DNA of 64,000 nucleotides, from positions 1-64,000 of the forward strand of contig RDXN01000032.1 in NCBI GenBank assembly GCA_004292855.1, read 5' to 3'. Positions within the stretch are counted from its first letter, which is position 1, and each line of letters starts with the position of its first letter. The notes under the pieces are model-generated. The model ran no database searches. It had not been told where the DNA came from and saw only the letters and a list, made by a program, of their open reading frames with translations. A program made the translations under genes and the position numbers. The DNA is from Cytophagales bacterium. GTDB taxonomy: Bacteria; Bacteroidota; Bacteroidia; Cytophagales; Spirosomataceae. Positions 17,829-26,310 of this stretch are shown here, piece by piece.

Positions 17829-20144
17829 TTACACCATAATGTCCCCCAGCGCATTACCATATAACGACTTAGCTTCAGTAACCGTCATCAGCACTTGACT
17901 ATCAACCACAAACGCCCCGTCTGTAACGGACCCAATCTGCACGCAGGGAACGCCACTGTCGGCCACCGTGCTCTCAAACGAGGCCTGCTGCTCGGGCGAA
18001 ACCGACACTATCACGCGTCCCTGCCCCTCGCCAAACAGAATGGCGTCGAGCCGGAACTCCTCGGTTGTTTCAATGATGCTCGTGTTCACGTCGAACCCAA
18101 CGCCACCCGGAATGCCGGAACACGCCATTGCCGACTCGGCTAACGCCACAAACAAGCCCCCGTCCGATAAATCGTGTGCCGAAACGACAAGTTTTTGCTT
18201 AATCAATCCATTTAACGTGCGTTGCATGGCTAGTTCGGCCTCCATGTCGAACGCGGGGGCCGGTGATGCCTTCACGCCCCGGTACGAGTATAGGTATTCC
18301 GACGAGGCAATGTCATTGGCAGGTTGGCCGAGCAGATACACTAAATCGCCCGCTTGCCGGAAATTCATGGTCATTCGGTTTTTGAAGTTCTCCATCAAAC
18401 CCAGCATACCAATGGTAGGCGTTGGGAACACCGGCCCATCGTCGGACGATTGATTGTAGAAACTCACGTTACCACCCGTCACCGGCGTCTCGAACCGCAG
18501 GCAGGCTTCACCCATTCCTTTTACGGCTTCCACAAAATGCCAATACACTTCGGGAACGTAGGGGTTACCGAAGTTCAGGTTATTGGTAACGGCCAATGGC
18601 TCCCCGCCCGAACACACAATGTTGCGGGCGGCTTCGGCCACGGCAATTTGCGCCCCTACAAATGGGTTGGCGTTCACATACCGGCTGTTACAGTCGACCG
18701 TAATAACGATTGACTTATTGGTTGACTCGCCCGTTGGGGTTTTCACTCGCACCACGGCGGCATCAGAGGGCGCATTGGTACTTCGGTTGGCCGTCCCCAC
18801 CATCGAGTCGTATTGCTCGTAAATCCACTGGCGCGAGCAGATATTCGGGTGTGTGAGCAGGTGTTTTGCCACGGCCCCAATCTCTTCAGTTGTAACGTCA
18901 GGAACAGTGGCTGAATCAAATTTAGCAAACTCCTGAATATAAGCCGGTTCGCGGTACTCGCGGTGATATTGGGGTGCCCCACCGCCCAACACGAGATCAT
19001 GAGCGGGCACGTCGGCCACGAGTTTGCCGTGCCGGTAGAAATGCAGTCGGCCACCATCGGCAGCGGGGGGCGTCACCTCGCCGATTTGGGCGCAGTGTAG
19101 ATCCCACTTATCGAAAATGCCTTTAATCAGGTCTTCTTTACCCTTCTCAACCACCACCAGCATCCGCTCCTGCGATTCCGAAAGCAGAATCTCGAACGGC
19201 TCCATGTTCACTTGCCGCGTGGGCACCTTGTCGAGGTCGATCACCATACCGTGTTCGCCCTTCGCGCTCATCTCGGAGGTGGAGCAGATAATACCAGCCG
19301 CGCCCATGTCTTGAATACCAATTACATAGCCCGACGCGATCACCTCAAGTGTGGCTTCGAGCAGGAGTTTTTCCATGAATGGGTCGCCCACCTGCACGGC
19401 GGGGAGCTTGTCGGTCGAGGCCGCGCTGATGTCTTCCGAGGCAAACGTGGCTCCGTGAATGCCATCTTTGCCCGTTGCCGACCCGACAATAAATACCGGG
19501 TTGCCCACGCCGTAGGATGTGGCTTTGGCTACTTTGCCCACTTCCACAATACCCGCCGAGAAAGCGTTCACGAGCGGGTTGGTATTGTAGCACTCATCAA
19601 AATAGACCTCTCCGCCCACAGTCGGGATACCGAAGGCGTTGCCATAATCGCCAATGCCTTTCACCACGCCCCGCAACAATCGGCGGGTTTTGGGCAAGTC
19701 GAGATTGCCGAACCGGAGCGAGTTGAGTTGCGCAATGGGGCGAGCACCCATCGTAAAAATATCGCGGTTGATGCCACCTACACCCGTTGCTGCGCCCTGA
19801 TATGGTTCGAGAGCCGAGGGGTGATTGTGCGATTCGATCTTAAACGAACACGCCAGCCCATCGCCAATGTCGACCAGGCCCGCGTTTTCTTCGCCTGCTT
19901 TAGCCAGCATCCGCTCGGAGTCGCGGGGTAAGGTTTTGAGCCACACAATTGAATTCTTGTACGAGCAATGCTCTGACCACATCACCGAAAAAATACTCAG
20001 TTCGGTGAAATTAGGTTGGCGACCTAGAATCTGACCAATCCGGTCGAACTCATCAGGGAGCAAGCCCAGTTTGCGGGCGGTTTCAACAGTGGGGAGGGTA
20101 GCAGCAGCGGCTTGGTCGGCAGGGGTCTGATCGGTGATTTCCAC
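17829..20144 (-). CDS. purL: Phosphoribosylformylglycinamidine synthase subunit PurL
   Basis: FGAM synthase of the small, multi-subunit type (771 residues), catalysing the ATP-dependent amidation of FGAR in purine synthesis. It needs separate PurQ and PurS subunits, which are not in the window. The N-terminal [18 protein letters not shown] and the [23 protein letters not shown]-binding region are characteristic. A -7-like TATTTTTG lies on the minus strand at 20242-20235, about 90 bp upstream. It is first in a tight run with the coiled-coil, Uma2, truA and nucleotidyltransferase genes. Confidence 0.97.
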   Translation of the reverse strand: MEITDQTPADQAAAATLPTVETARKLGLLPDEFDRIGQILGRQPNFTELSIFSVMWSEHCSYKNSIVWLKTLPRDSERMLAKAGEENAGLVDIGDGLACSFKIESHNHPSALEPYQGAATGVGGINRDIFTMGARPIAQLNSLRFGNLDLPKTRRLLRGVVKGIGDYGNAFGIPTVGGEVYFDECYNTNPLVNAFSAGIVEVGKVAKATSYGVGNPVFIVGSATGKDGIHGATFASEDISAASTDKLPAVQVGDPFMEKLLLEATLEVIASGYVIGIQDMGAAGIICSTSEMSAKGEHGMVIDLDKVPTRQVNMEPFEILLSESQERMLVVVEKGKEDLIKGIFDKWDLHCAQIGEVTPPAADGGRLHFYRHGKLVADVPAHDLVLGGGAPQYHREYREPAYIQEFAKFDSATVPDVTTEEIGAVAKHLLTHPNICSRQWIYEQYDSMVGTANRSTNAPSDAAVVRVKTPTGESTNKSIVITVDCNSRYVNANPFVGAQIAVAEAARNIVCSGGEPLAVTNNLNFGNPYVPEVYWHFVEAVKGMGEACLRFETPVTGGNVSFYNQSSDDGPVFPTPTIGMLGLMENFKNRMTMNFRQAGDLVYLLGQPANDIASSEYLYSYRGVKASPAPAFDMEAELAMQRTLNGLIKQKLVVSAHDLSDGGLFVALAESAMACSGIPGGVGFDVNTSIIETTEEFRLDAILFGEGQGRVIVSVSPEQQASFESTVADSGVPCVQIGSVTDGAFVVDSQVLMTVTEAKSLYGNALGDIMV

Positions 20145-20284
20145 GCAGAGATAGAAAATTTTGCCCGATGGGCATACGAACGGTTTACCGCTTAAAACGA
20201 ACCGATTAGCTCTGTTTAGCGGCTAAGAACAGGGCAAAAATACGTTTTTTTGCCTTGAAACGCCCTTATTTTCTTCATCACCTC

Positions 20285-20315
20285 TTGACATTTCTCACAA
20301 ATAGCTATACCTTTG
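20285..20315 (+). promoter_or_regulatory. Promoter of tRNA-Ser
   Basis: TTG at 20285-20287, a 20-bp spacer, then TACCTTTG at 20308-20315. This is a complete Bacteroidota -33/-7 pair, 16 bp before the tRNA. Confidence 0.8.
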
Positions 20316-20331
20316 CACCATCAAATCACTC

Positions 20332-20416
20332 AGAGAGATGGCAGAGTGGTCGATTGCGACGGTCTTGAAAACCGTTGACTGTAACAGGTCCGGGGGTTCG
20401 AATCCCTCTCTCTCTG
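20332..20416 (+). tRNA. tRNA-Ser(UGA)
   Basis: An 85-nt class II tRNA. Acceptor arms AGAGAGA and TCTCTCT pair fully and the discriminator is G. The anticodon loop CTTGAAA reads UGA (codons UCN). A long variable arm follows, and the T loop is TTCGAAT. CCA is not encoded. Confidence 0.97.
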
Positions 20417-20428
20417 CAAAAGCAACCT

Positions 20429-20464
20429 AAAACGCTCAAAATCAACGATTGAGCGTTTTTTTTT
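20429..20464 (+). terminator. Intrinsic terminator after tRNA-Ser
   Basis: Stem AACGCTCAA/TTGAGCGTT with a 9-nt loop, followed by a run of Ts. Confidence 0.9.
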
Positions 20465-20547
20465 GTGCCGTGAAGTACGACAACTGTACTACGTCGCGCT
20501 GATTCATCGTAACAACTTTACTCATTGGGTTATAGCTACTACCTCTC

Positions 20548-22605
20548 ATGATAAAACGAGTCAGCCTTTTACTTCTTCCAATACTTTTAACGATTCCTGT
20601 TTTCGCCCAACCGCTTATTCCTCTGCAAATGAGCAACTACGCTGGCACAAACGGCATCTACCTAAACCCAAGCTCAATGGCCGACTCCCGGCTAAAATTT
20701 CATCTGAGCTTAGGGTTAGGAGCGTTTGAATTTACGCGGCAGCCGGTCCCGTTCCGAGGGGTTCCGCTTGGTAACAGTATTTTCTATGCGGGCGACCCAC
20801 GCGGGGTGAGCAAGGGGGAGGTGCGCGGTCCGGCCATTATGGCCCAATTTGGTCGGAAACACCACTCGTTGGGTTTCGCAACCCGCTACCGGGCGGGTTA
20901 CGAATTGTCGGGTAACTACGATCTGGTACGCTGGATCAATGGCTCCAACAGAGTGACCCCCACTGGTCCGCAAGCCTTTAATTTTGCCGCCGAGGGCTAC
21001 ACCGAATATGCCGTTTCGTATGCGGTCTCGCTGCTCGACGTCGCGACGCAACACCTTAAAATAGGCGGCACCGTAAAAGCCCTACGCGGGCTGCAACTGC
21101 TTGATCTACAAGGGCAGGCTACCTTTGGAAGCGGCTCAAACACGGCGGTTGTTCCCTACACGGGGGCTTCTGTGCGGGGCAGTGCGACCGATTTGGCTTT
21201 TCTGGAAGGAGCCACTCTGGGGCAGAAAGTATTCGGCCAATCGCCCGGCAGGGGTGTTGGCTTCGATGTGGGCGCGACCTACGAGTTTCGGCCCAAACAA
21301 CGATTCTATCGCTACCATATGGATGGAAAATTGCGAGCTGCCGAGGAGATGAGCAAGTACCTGTTCCGTATTGGGGTGTCGTTGCTCGACATTGGACAAA
21401 TCAATTACAACACGCAAACGTTGTACTCGGCAACGGGTCGGAGCGGTACTCTGCAACGGGCTACGCTGGCCTATAAAGGCCCGGACGAATTGCAAGGCCA
21501 ATTAATTAATCAGTTTGGGTTGGCTTCGGGGGCCGAAACCCGAGCCGGAACCATGTTGCTTCCCCGCACCACATCGGTGCAGTTCGATGTGTATCTGGGG
21601 CGGTCGTGGTATGGCAACGTGGTGTATCAAACCGCCGTACCATTACCCACCACGGCGGGATTGTATCGGGGCCGGATGCTGGCTTTTGGGCCTCGCTCCG
21701 AGGGGCCGGGGGGCGAATTAGCGGGTACTGTTTACTATTATCCCGATATTCAGAAAGTAGCTCTTGGGCTTCACATCAAAGCTGGAATTTTTATCCTGGG
21801 ATCAGACAATCTGCTCGGTATTTTTGGTGATAATGGCCTGGCCCCCCACGCCTACGCAGGCCTTACGATCCCGGTTAAGGCTCGCCGACCCAAAGACCGC
21901 GACAAAGATCAGGTCTCCGACAAAGACGACCAATGCCCCGACATGCCGGGTGTACTCCGGTTCGCCGGGTGCCCCGATACCGATAATGATGGTATTCAGG
22001 ACAAAGATGATCTCTGCCCCAACATGGCCGGGCCTCTGGCCAACAACGGTTGCCCCGACACCGACCGCGACGGTGTGCTCGACAAAGACGACCTATGCCC
22101 CGAAGTAGCCGGACCAACCGCGTTGAAAGGGTGCCCTGATGCCGATGGCGATGGGGTGTCGGACAAGTTTGATGAGTGCCCTACGATTGTTGGCCCTGTG
22201 AACATGGCCGGTTGCCCCGATTCGGACCGCGACGGTGTGCGCGACAGCCGCGATTTATGCCAAAACGAAGTGGGGTTGATTCAGTTAGAAGGCTGTTTAC
22301 TTCGCAATCGAACGGTGCTACCCGATAGTGTGTCGACTTCCGATTCGCTGTTAATCAGCCAACTAGGTCAAGTATTTGTGCGAGGTTCCCGGCTAGAAAG
22401 TAGCGTATTGAGCATGTTAATGAACCGTTTAAACGCGCAACCTGCTGGGAAATTGGTTGTTCAATTATCAGGGCAGAATCCGCAACAGTTGCAAGCCGTA
22501 AAGCAATTGTTTGAAAGCGAGTTTAGGCGAATTGGTTTGCCTGTGCGGGTTTCGACGATAGTTCAGCCGGGTGTGGAGACTGGCTTTTTGGTGCGGTTTG
22601 AATGA
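20548..22605 (+). CDS. DUF5723-type outer-membrane barrel with thrombospondin type 3 repeats
   Basis: Envelope protein of 685 residues. A signal peptide (1-20, ending VFAQ) precedes a region of about 430 residues like DUF5723 barrels, starting with QMSNYAGTNGIYLNPSSMAD. Five or so aspartate-rich calcium-binding type repeats follow (pattern D.D.D...D.DD.CP...G, about 450-590). The tail around LVVQLSGQNPQQLQAVKQLF resembles a reduced OmpA-like domain. The usual TSP3-OmpA pairing suggests peptidoglycan anchoring, but typical OmpA peptidoglycan-binding residues are not obvious. It is probably transcribed alone. Confidence 0.85.
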   Translation: MIKRVSLLLLPILLTIPVFAQPLIPLQMSNYAGTNGIYLNPSSMADSRLKFHLSLGLGAFEFTRQPVPFRGVPLGNSIFYAGDPRGVSKGEVRGPAIMAQFGRKHHSLGFATRYRAGYELSGNYDLVRWINGSNRVTPTGPQAFNFAAEGYTEYAVSYAVSLLDVATQHLKIGGTVKALRGLQLLDLQGQATFGSGSNTAVVPYTGASVRGSATDLAFLEGATLGQKVFGQSPGRGVGFDVGATYEFRPKQRFYRYHMDGKLRAAEEMSKYLFRIGVSLLDIGQINYNTQTLYSATGRSGTLQRATLAYKGPDELQGQLINQFGLASGAETRAGTMLLPRTTSVQFDVYLGRSWYGNVVYQTAVPLPTTAGLYRGRMLAFGPRSEGPGGELAGTVYYYPDIQKVALGLHIKAGIFILGSDNLLGIFGDNGLAPHAYAGLTIPVKARRPKDRDKDQVSDKDDQCPDMPGVLRFAGCPDTDNDGIQDKDDLCPNMAGPLANNGCPDTDRDGVLDKDDLCPEVAGPTALKGCPDADGDGVSDKFDECPTIVGPVNMAGCPDSDRDGVRDSRDLCQNEVGLIQLEGCLLRNRTVLPDSVSTSDSLLISQLGQVFVRGSRLESSVLSMLMNRLNAQPAGKLVVQLSGQNPQQLQAVKQLFESEFRRIGLPVRVSTIVQPGVETGFLVRFE

Positions 22606-22629
22606 ACGTAAAAGCCCAGTAAGGGCGGC

Positions 22630-22745
22630 ATGTCAATAGATAAAACGATGCGTGTGCTAGCAAAAGCCCCGTTGGGGCGACATAGTCACGGAAGCAACTA
22701 AATCGCCCCTACCAGGGTCTGCGACCACTGGCAGGGGCGATTTAG
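22630..22745. repeat. Intergenic hairpin repeats
   Basis: A GCCCC..GGGGC unit near 22660-22685 is related to the repeats at 8707-8876. Beside it, 22698-22715 and 22728-22745 form an 18-bp inverted repeat (CTAAATCGCCCCTACCAG against its complement) with one mismatch. Confidence 0.75.
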
Positions 22746-22769
22746 CTTATGGCATTATTCCAAAACAAA

Positions 22770-22797
22770 CAGCCCGCTATCTCTCAATAGCGGGCTG
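22770..22797 (-). terminator. Intrinsic terminator of secG
   Basis: Stem of 11 bp (CAGCCCGCTAT/ATAGCGGGCTG). On the minus strand it is followed by a T-rich run, and it lies 21 bp after the secG stop. Confidence 0.85.
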
Positions 22798-22818
22798 TTC
22801 TGTGAATGCTTTCTTGGA

Positions 22819-23253
22819 TTACTTCTGAGCCGAACCAGAGGTAGCCGGAGCAGGGGCCACCGTAGCCGGGGCCGCAGCAGGCGTAGGGGCACCTTGCGTA
22901 GCAGGAGCCGCGCCTTGTGTAGCGGGAGCAGCCGCAGGTGCCGCAGCCGGAGCAGCCGCGCCGGGCAACGCACGAGTAGCCGCACGGTCGACGTTAACGC
23001 TATTGATACCACCAGCAACGGCTGTTTTGTCAACCATTACGTAAGTCGCCAGCGTCAGGACCATCACGCCGATACCCAAACCCCAGGTGATTTGCTCAAG
23101 CAGGTCAGTGGTTTTTTTTACGCCCATCAACTGAGTTGAGCCTAATCCGCCGAACTCACCGGCAAACCCACCTCCTTTTGAATTTTGTACCAGAACAATC
23201 AGAATCAGCAAAACGGTGAGAATACAAATAAGAACAATCGTTGTCGTTACCAT
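22819..23253 (-). CDS. secG: Preprotein translocase subunit SecG
   Basis: Small Sec channel subunit of 144 residues. Two TM helices lie at about 3-22 and 53-74, joined by the conserved loop QNSKGGGFAGEFGGLGSTQLMG. An alanine-, proline- and glutamine-rich tail of about 50 residues (AAPAAAPAA.. and ATQGAPTPAA) extends past the usual 70-90-residue core, as in other Bacteroidota. It is last in the block with the sigma-54 regulator, lptE and the 275-residue gene. Confidence 0.95.
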   Translation of the reverse strand: MVTTTIVLICILTVLLILIVLVQNSKGGGFAGEFGGLGSTQLMGVKKTTDLLEQITWGLGIGVMVLTLATYVMVDKTAVAGGINSVNVDRAATRALPGAAAPAAAPAAAPATQGAAPATQGAPTPAAAPATVAPAPATSGSAQK

Positions 23254-23316
23254 AAAAAAATGTAGTTCCGTTAATGTGTTATTGAGCGAGTTGGTTTAGG
23301 CAAAAAGAGTGCCACA

Positions 23317-24144
23317 CTATACTTTACCGTCTTTTATCTCGCTTATCTTACCCGCAAAGTACGCTTTTTTCTGGGGATTTTTCAAGCTCAACTGCTCGTA
23401 GATTTCAATGGCTTTATCAGTTTTACCTTGCATAAGCAGAATTTTGGCGAAACTCTCAGTAGCTAGTCCACCACGCCCAACGGCCACGGGCTGATTGCGT
23501 TGGGCCAGATCGACCTGCTCAACGGGTTCGCCGAGTTTGGCACGAAGCGGGGCCAGCCTAGGCTCATTTTTAATGAAATTTTCAATTAGCTCGGTCTGCA
23601 ACTGTCGTGCCGACTCCAGCGGTGTAACTACGGGGACATCTGCCGGGGTGTCTGGCTCCGACTGGTGGATAAGGTCGTGTTGGAGTGCTGTTTCGGAAAG
23701 AGTCGCATCGTCGGGTTCGGGGATAACCAGCTTGGGCATAGTCGGTTCCGGTATCCGAATCAGGGGCAAGTCGACTAGGCCGTTGCTGAAGCCCGCCTTC
23801 GATTTAAACAGGGCATAACTCTCGTGCTGATAGTCTTCCGGGATGGGCACCTGCCGCGCCGACAACTCGTTGAGCTTTGAGAGTAAATTCCCCGACCATT
23901 GAAACTCGTTTTCCATCAACTTCCGCAACGCCGACCGGCTCAGGGCATGGGCAGCGGCCAGGCGTGTGTACGAAACGGTCTGACTTTTCCGGTGCAACGA
24001 GGCCCCCTTAGCGGTCAGGGTATAGAGCGATTGGCAGTACGGAAACTGCGCCAAACTCTCCTGGAGAATCTGTAAATCGGTGGGGGTTAGATCGTCGGGA
24101 TGGGTCACCCAGTACGAAAAGGTTTCTTTATCAACAACTTGCAT
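23317..24144 (-). CDS. Conserved Bacteroidota protein with C-terminal TPR-like segment
   Basis: Protein of 275 residues with no signal peptide. The N-terminal part (LTPTDLQILQESLAQFPYCQ) and the HALSRSALRKLM segment are helical. The C-terminal GKTDKAIEIYEQLSLKNPQK matches a single tetratricopeptide unit. I know no function. Its place between lptE and secG recurs in related genomes from memory, which suggests an envelope-related or structural role; that is inference. Confidence 0.7.
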   Translation of the reverse strand: MQVVDKETFSYWVTHPDDLTPTDLQILQESLAQFPYCQSLYTLTAKGASLHRKSQTVSYTRLAAAHALSRSALRKLMENEFQWSGNLLSKLNELSARQVPIPEDYQHESYALFKSKAGFSNGLVDLPLIRIPEPTMPKLVIPEPDDATLSETALQHDLIHQSEPDTPADVPVVTPLESARQLQTELIENFIKNEPRLAPLRAKLGEPVEQVDLAQRNQPVAVGRGGLATESFAKILLMQGKTDKAIEIYEQLSLKNPQKKAYFAGKISEIKDGKV

Positions 24145-24193
24145 GAAGGGTGTCGCGCCAGGCGTTTACGGCAATAGGCGAAGGTACTAAAAA

Positions 24194-24284
24194 AGTCGGC
24201 AGTCGGCAGGAGCAGTTGGCACAAAAAGTAGGTGATAGCCAGTTATGCAGTGGCGACAACTGCTTACTGCCACTGCCGACTGCT
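24194..24284. repeat. Imperfect inverted repeat downstream of lptE
   Basis: Arms near 24194-24218 (AGTCGGCAGTCGGCAGG..) and 24257-24284 pair imperfectly. The right arm ends 9 bp before the lptE stop codon. Confidence 0.75.
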
Positions 24285-24292
24285 ACTCAGTG

Positions 24293-24889
24293 CTACCAGT
24301 CCGTAGCCGTTTTGTTGAAAATGTCCAACACGAGCTGGTCCAGAATTTTGGGCACCAAACGGCCCTCGTTTTGGGTGAGGGTCTGGTTCTGAGGGAAGTC
24401 CTGATAAAAGGAAAACGCCTGCTCAAAGTTCTTTGTCTCGTCTTTGTTGTTCACAAACCGAACCTGCACCGAAATCTGCAAGCGGTTCAAACCAGCCTGA
24501 TCGGAGGCCGTGGGGGCGATAGCCAACAGGTCGTAATTGGTAATGGTGCCGTCGAGTACGAGATCACCGTTGCCGGGCACTACTTTTAGGTTAGTGTAGC
24601 GTTGATAATATTCTTTGAGCTTCTCGTTGAAGTTCAGGGCCAGGTTGGTTGGGCCACCCGCCGTTTGCAGGGTGAAATTGTTGACCGTAATGGTCTTCAA
24701 ACTGGGGTCCAGCGAGGTGCCGGTGAACGAATAAATGCCGCAGGATACAGTGAACAGCGAACAGAGAACAACGAACACTAAACCGATCCATCGTCGCGGC
24801 ACCAGGCAACTTGGCAAGCACTGATCACTGTTCTCTGCCGAAGCGTCGGACCGTCGCTGTTCACTGTCTCTACTCTTCGTCAATTTCAT
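24293..24889 (-). CDS. lptE: LPS assembly lipoprotein LptE
   Basis: Outer-membrane lipoprotein expected to plug the LptD barrel for lipopolysaccharide export. The Bacteroidota LptE pattern is clear: SCGIYSFTGTSLDP, then TITVNNFTLQTAGGP, ending in FNKTATDW. The lipidated residue would be Cys50 counted from the ATG at 24889. That start leaves an unusually long polar leader of 37 residues. A GTG at 24802 (MPRRWIGLVFVVL..) gives a more normal signal peptide and may be the true start. The hydrophobic core is encoded by one arm of an inverted repeat. Confidence 0.87.
   Translation of the reverse strand: MKLTKSRDSEQRRSDASAENSDQCLPSCLVPRRWIGLVFVVLCSLFTVSCGIYSFTGTSLDPSLKTITVNNFTLQTAGGPTNLALNFNEKLKEYYQRYTNLKVVPGNGDLVLDGTITNYDLLAIAPTASDQAGLNRLQISVQVRFVNNKDETKNFEQAFSFYQDFPQNQTLTQNEGRLVPKILDQLVLDIFNKTATDW
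24748..24867. repeat. Inverted repeat inside the 5' end of lptE
   Basis: The left arm at 24748-24769 (CAGTGAACAGCGAACAGAGA..) is the reverse complement of the right arm at 24829-24867, except for a 17-bp insertion in the right arm. The left arm encodes the LptE signal core LCSLFTVSC. Confidence 0.8.
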
Positions 24890-26195
24890 ACTGCTTTATT
24901 TTTCGGTACAACGTGCGTTCGGAGATACCAAGTGCCTGCGCTGCGTATTTTCGTTTGTTGTTGTTGCGCCGGAGAGCCTTCACAATCATTTCTTTCTCCT
25001 TTTTCTCCAGCGACAGCGAATCTTCCTCTACCGCATGACTAATGTCCTCAACCGTTACGGCTTCCTGAACGGCTTCATCGTCGTCGTCGAATGTGTCGAC
25101 GGGCGAGTATGGGCGGGCGGGTTCGGCGGGGGGCAAGAGCTTTGTGGGCGACAGGTCCGTGTCGGTGGGGGCATAGGTATCAGTTGCGTGGCTCTCAAAC
25201 AAGTCTTTATGATTATTTAAGATCTGCCGTCCGTACTGCTCATTGCCCAACATCTCGACCACCAGCTTTTTCAACTCGGTCATATCCCGGCGCATGTCGA
25301 ACAGGACTTTGTAAAGCAGTTCACGCTCCGAAAAATTCTCCGACCCATTCCCGCCCTGCCCGAATAGCATCGGAATACGATTTTTGGACTGGGGTTGTTG
25401 CGGCTGGGGCAGATACCGCGAAAACACCTCTGGTTCGATGGGTCGATTCTGCTCCGATTCGAGAATGGAAATTTGCTCGGCCAGGTTTTTCAGTTGCCGG
25501 ATATTGCCCGGAAACGGAAACCGAAGCAACATCTGCTTGGCCGGTTCGGTGAGTTGGAGAGGCTTGATCCGATACCGCTCGGCAAAGTCGGTCGTGAACT
25601 TGCGAAACAGTAATTCAATGTCAGTACCGCGCTCGCGTAGGGGCGGTACAAAGATCGGAACCGTGTTGAGCCGGTAGTACAAATCTTCCCGGAAACGACC
25701 TTTTTCAACGGCTTCGAGCAGGTTCACATTGGTAGCCGCCACCACCCGAACATCGGTTTTTTGGACTTTTGAGGAGCCAACCCGGATAAACTCGCCGTTT
25801 TCCAGAACGCGTAACAATCGGGCCTGGGTGCCCATCGGCATCTCGCCAATTTCGTCCAGAAAAATAGTGCCACCGTTAGTCGTCTCAAAGTAGCCTTTGC
25901 GCGCATCCACCGCCCCCGTGAATGAACCTTTTTCGTGGCCAAACAACTCAGAATCAATAGTTCCTTCGGGAATGGCTCCGCAGTTGATGGCAATAAACTG
26001 ACCGTGTTTGCGGCTGCTGAGGCTGTGGATAATCTTGGAAAACGACTCTTTGCCACTACCGCTTTCGCCCGTAATTAGTACCGTGAGGTCGGTCGCGGCC
26101 ACCTGCATCGCTACGTTGATGGCATAGTTCAGGGCGGGGGCATTACCGATAATGCCGTAGCGGAGCTTAACGGACTGTATTTCCTGTTGATTCAT
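24870..26195 (-). CDS. Sigma-54-dependent transcriptional activator
   Basis: Regulator of 441 residues from the ATG at 26195 (MNQQEIQSVKLRYGIIG). No receiver or other sensor domain precedes the AAA+ module. Walker A is GESGSGKE; the sigma-54 contact loop reads GSFTGA rather than GAFTGA; Walker B lies in GGTIFLDEIGE. A linker leads to a Fis-type helix-turn-helix, NNNKRKYAAQALGISERTLYRKIKQYEI. The frame extends to 26318, but that part is the palindromic repeat at 26213-26306. The stop overlaps the upstream lptE start by 20 bp. Confidence 0.93.
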   Translation of the reverse strand: MNQQEIQSVKLRYGIIGNAPALNYAINVAMQVAATDLTVLITGESGSGKESFSKIIHSLSSRKHGQFIAINCGAIPEGTIDSELFGHEKGSFTGAVDARKGYFETTNGGTIFLDEIGEMPMGTQARLLRVLENGEFIRVGSSKVQKTDVRVVAATNVNLLEAVEKGRFREDLYYRLNTVPIFVPPLRERGTDIELLFRKFTTDFAERYRIKPLQLTEPAKQMLLRFPFPGNIRQLKNLAEQISILESEQNRPIEPEVFSRYLPQPQQPQSKNRIPMLFGQGGNGSENFSERELLYKVLFDMRRDMTELKKLVVEMLGNEQYGRQILNNHKDLFESHATDTYAPTDTDLSPTKLLPPAEPARPYSPVDTFDDDDEAVQEAVTVEDISHAVEEDSLSLEKKEKEMIVKALRRNNNKRKYAAQALGISERTLYRKIKQYEIDEE

Positions 26196-26212
26196 TTGTT
26201 GTTTTGCATGTG

Positions 26213-26306
26213 GTAGAGACCGCACCGGCGGACCGGCGACCCTTCGCGTCTCCTGTGCGTCAGCAAAAACCATCCGGTCAGGAGACGCAAAATTTTGCGT
26301 CTCTAC
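26213..26306. repeat. Palindromic element with GTAGAGAC/GTCTCTAC ends
   Basis: A 94-bp element between the miaB stop and the sigma-54 regulator start. Its terminal 8 bp are perfect inverted repeats. It contains the self-complementary GCAAAATTTTGC and a stretch, GACCGCACCGGCGGACCGGC, nearly identical to the unit inside miaB. Confidence 0.9.
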
Positions 26307-26310
26307 GCGA

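Noticed and set aside
19212-19931. 239-residue plus-strand frame inside purL
   Set aside because: Shadow of purL. It has no domain or promoter, and the purL protein is complete.
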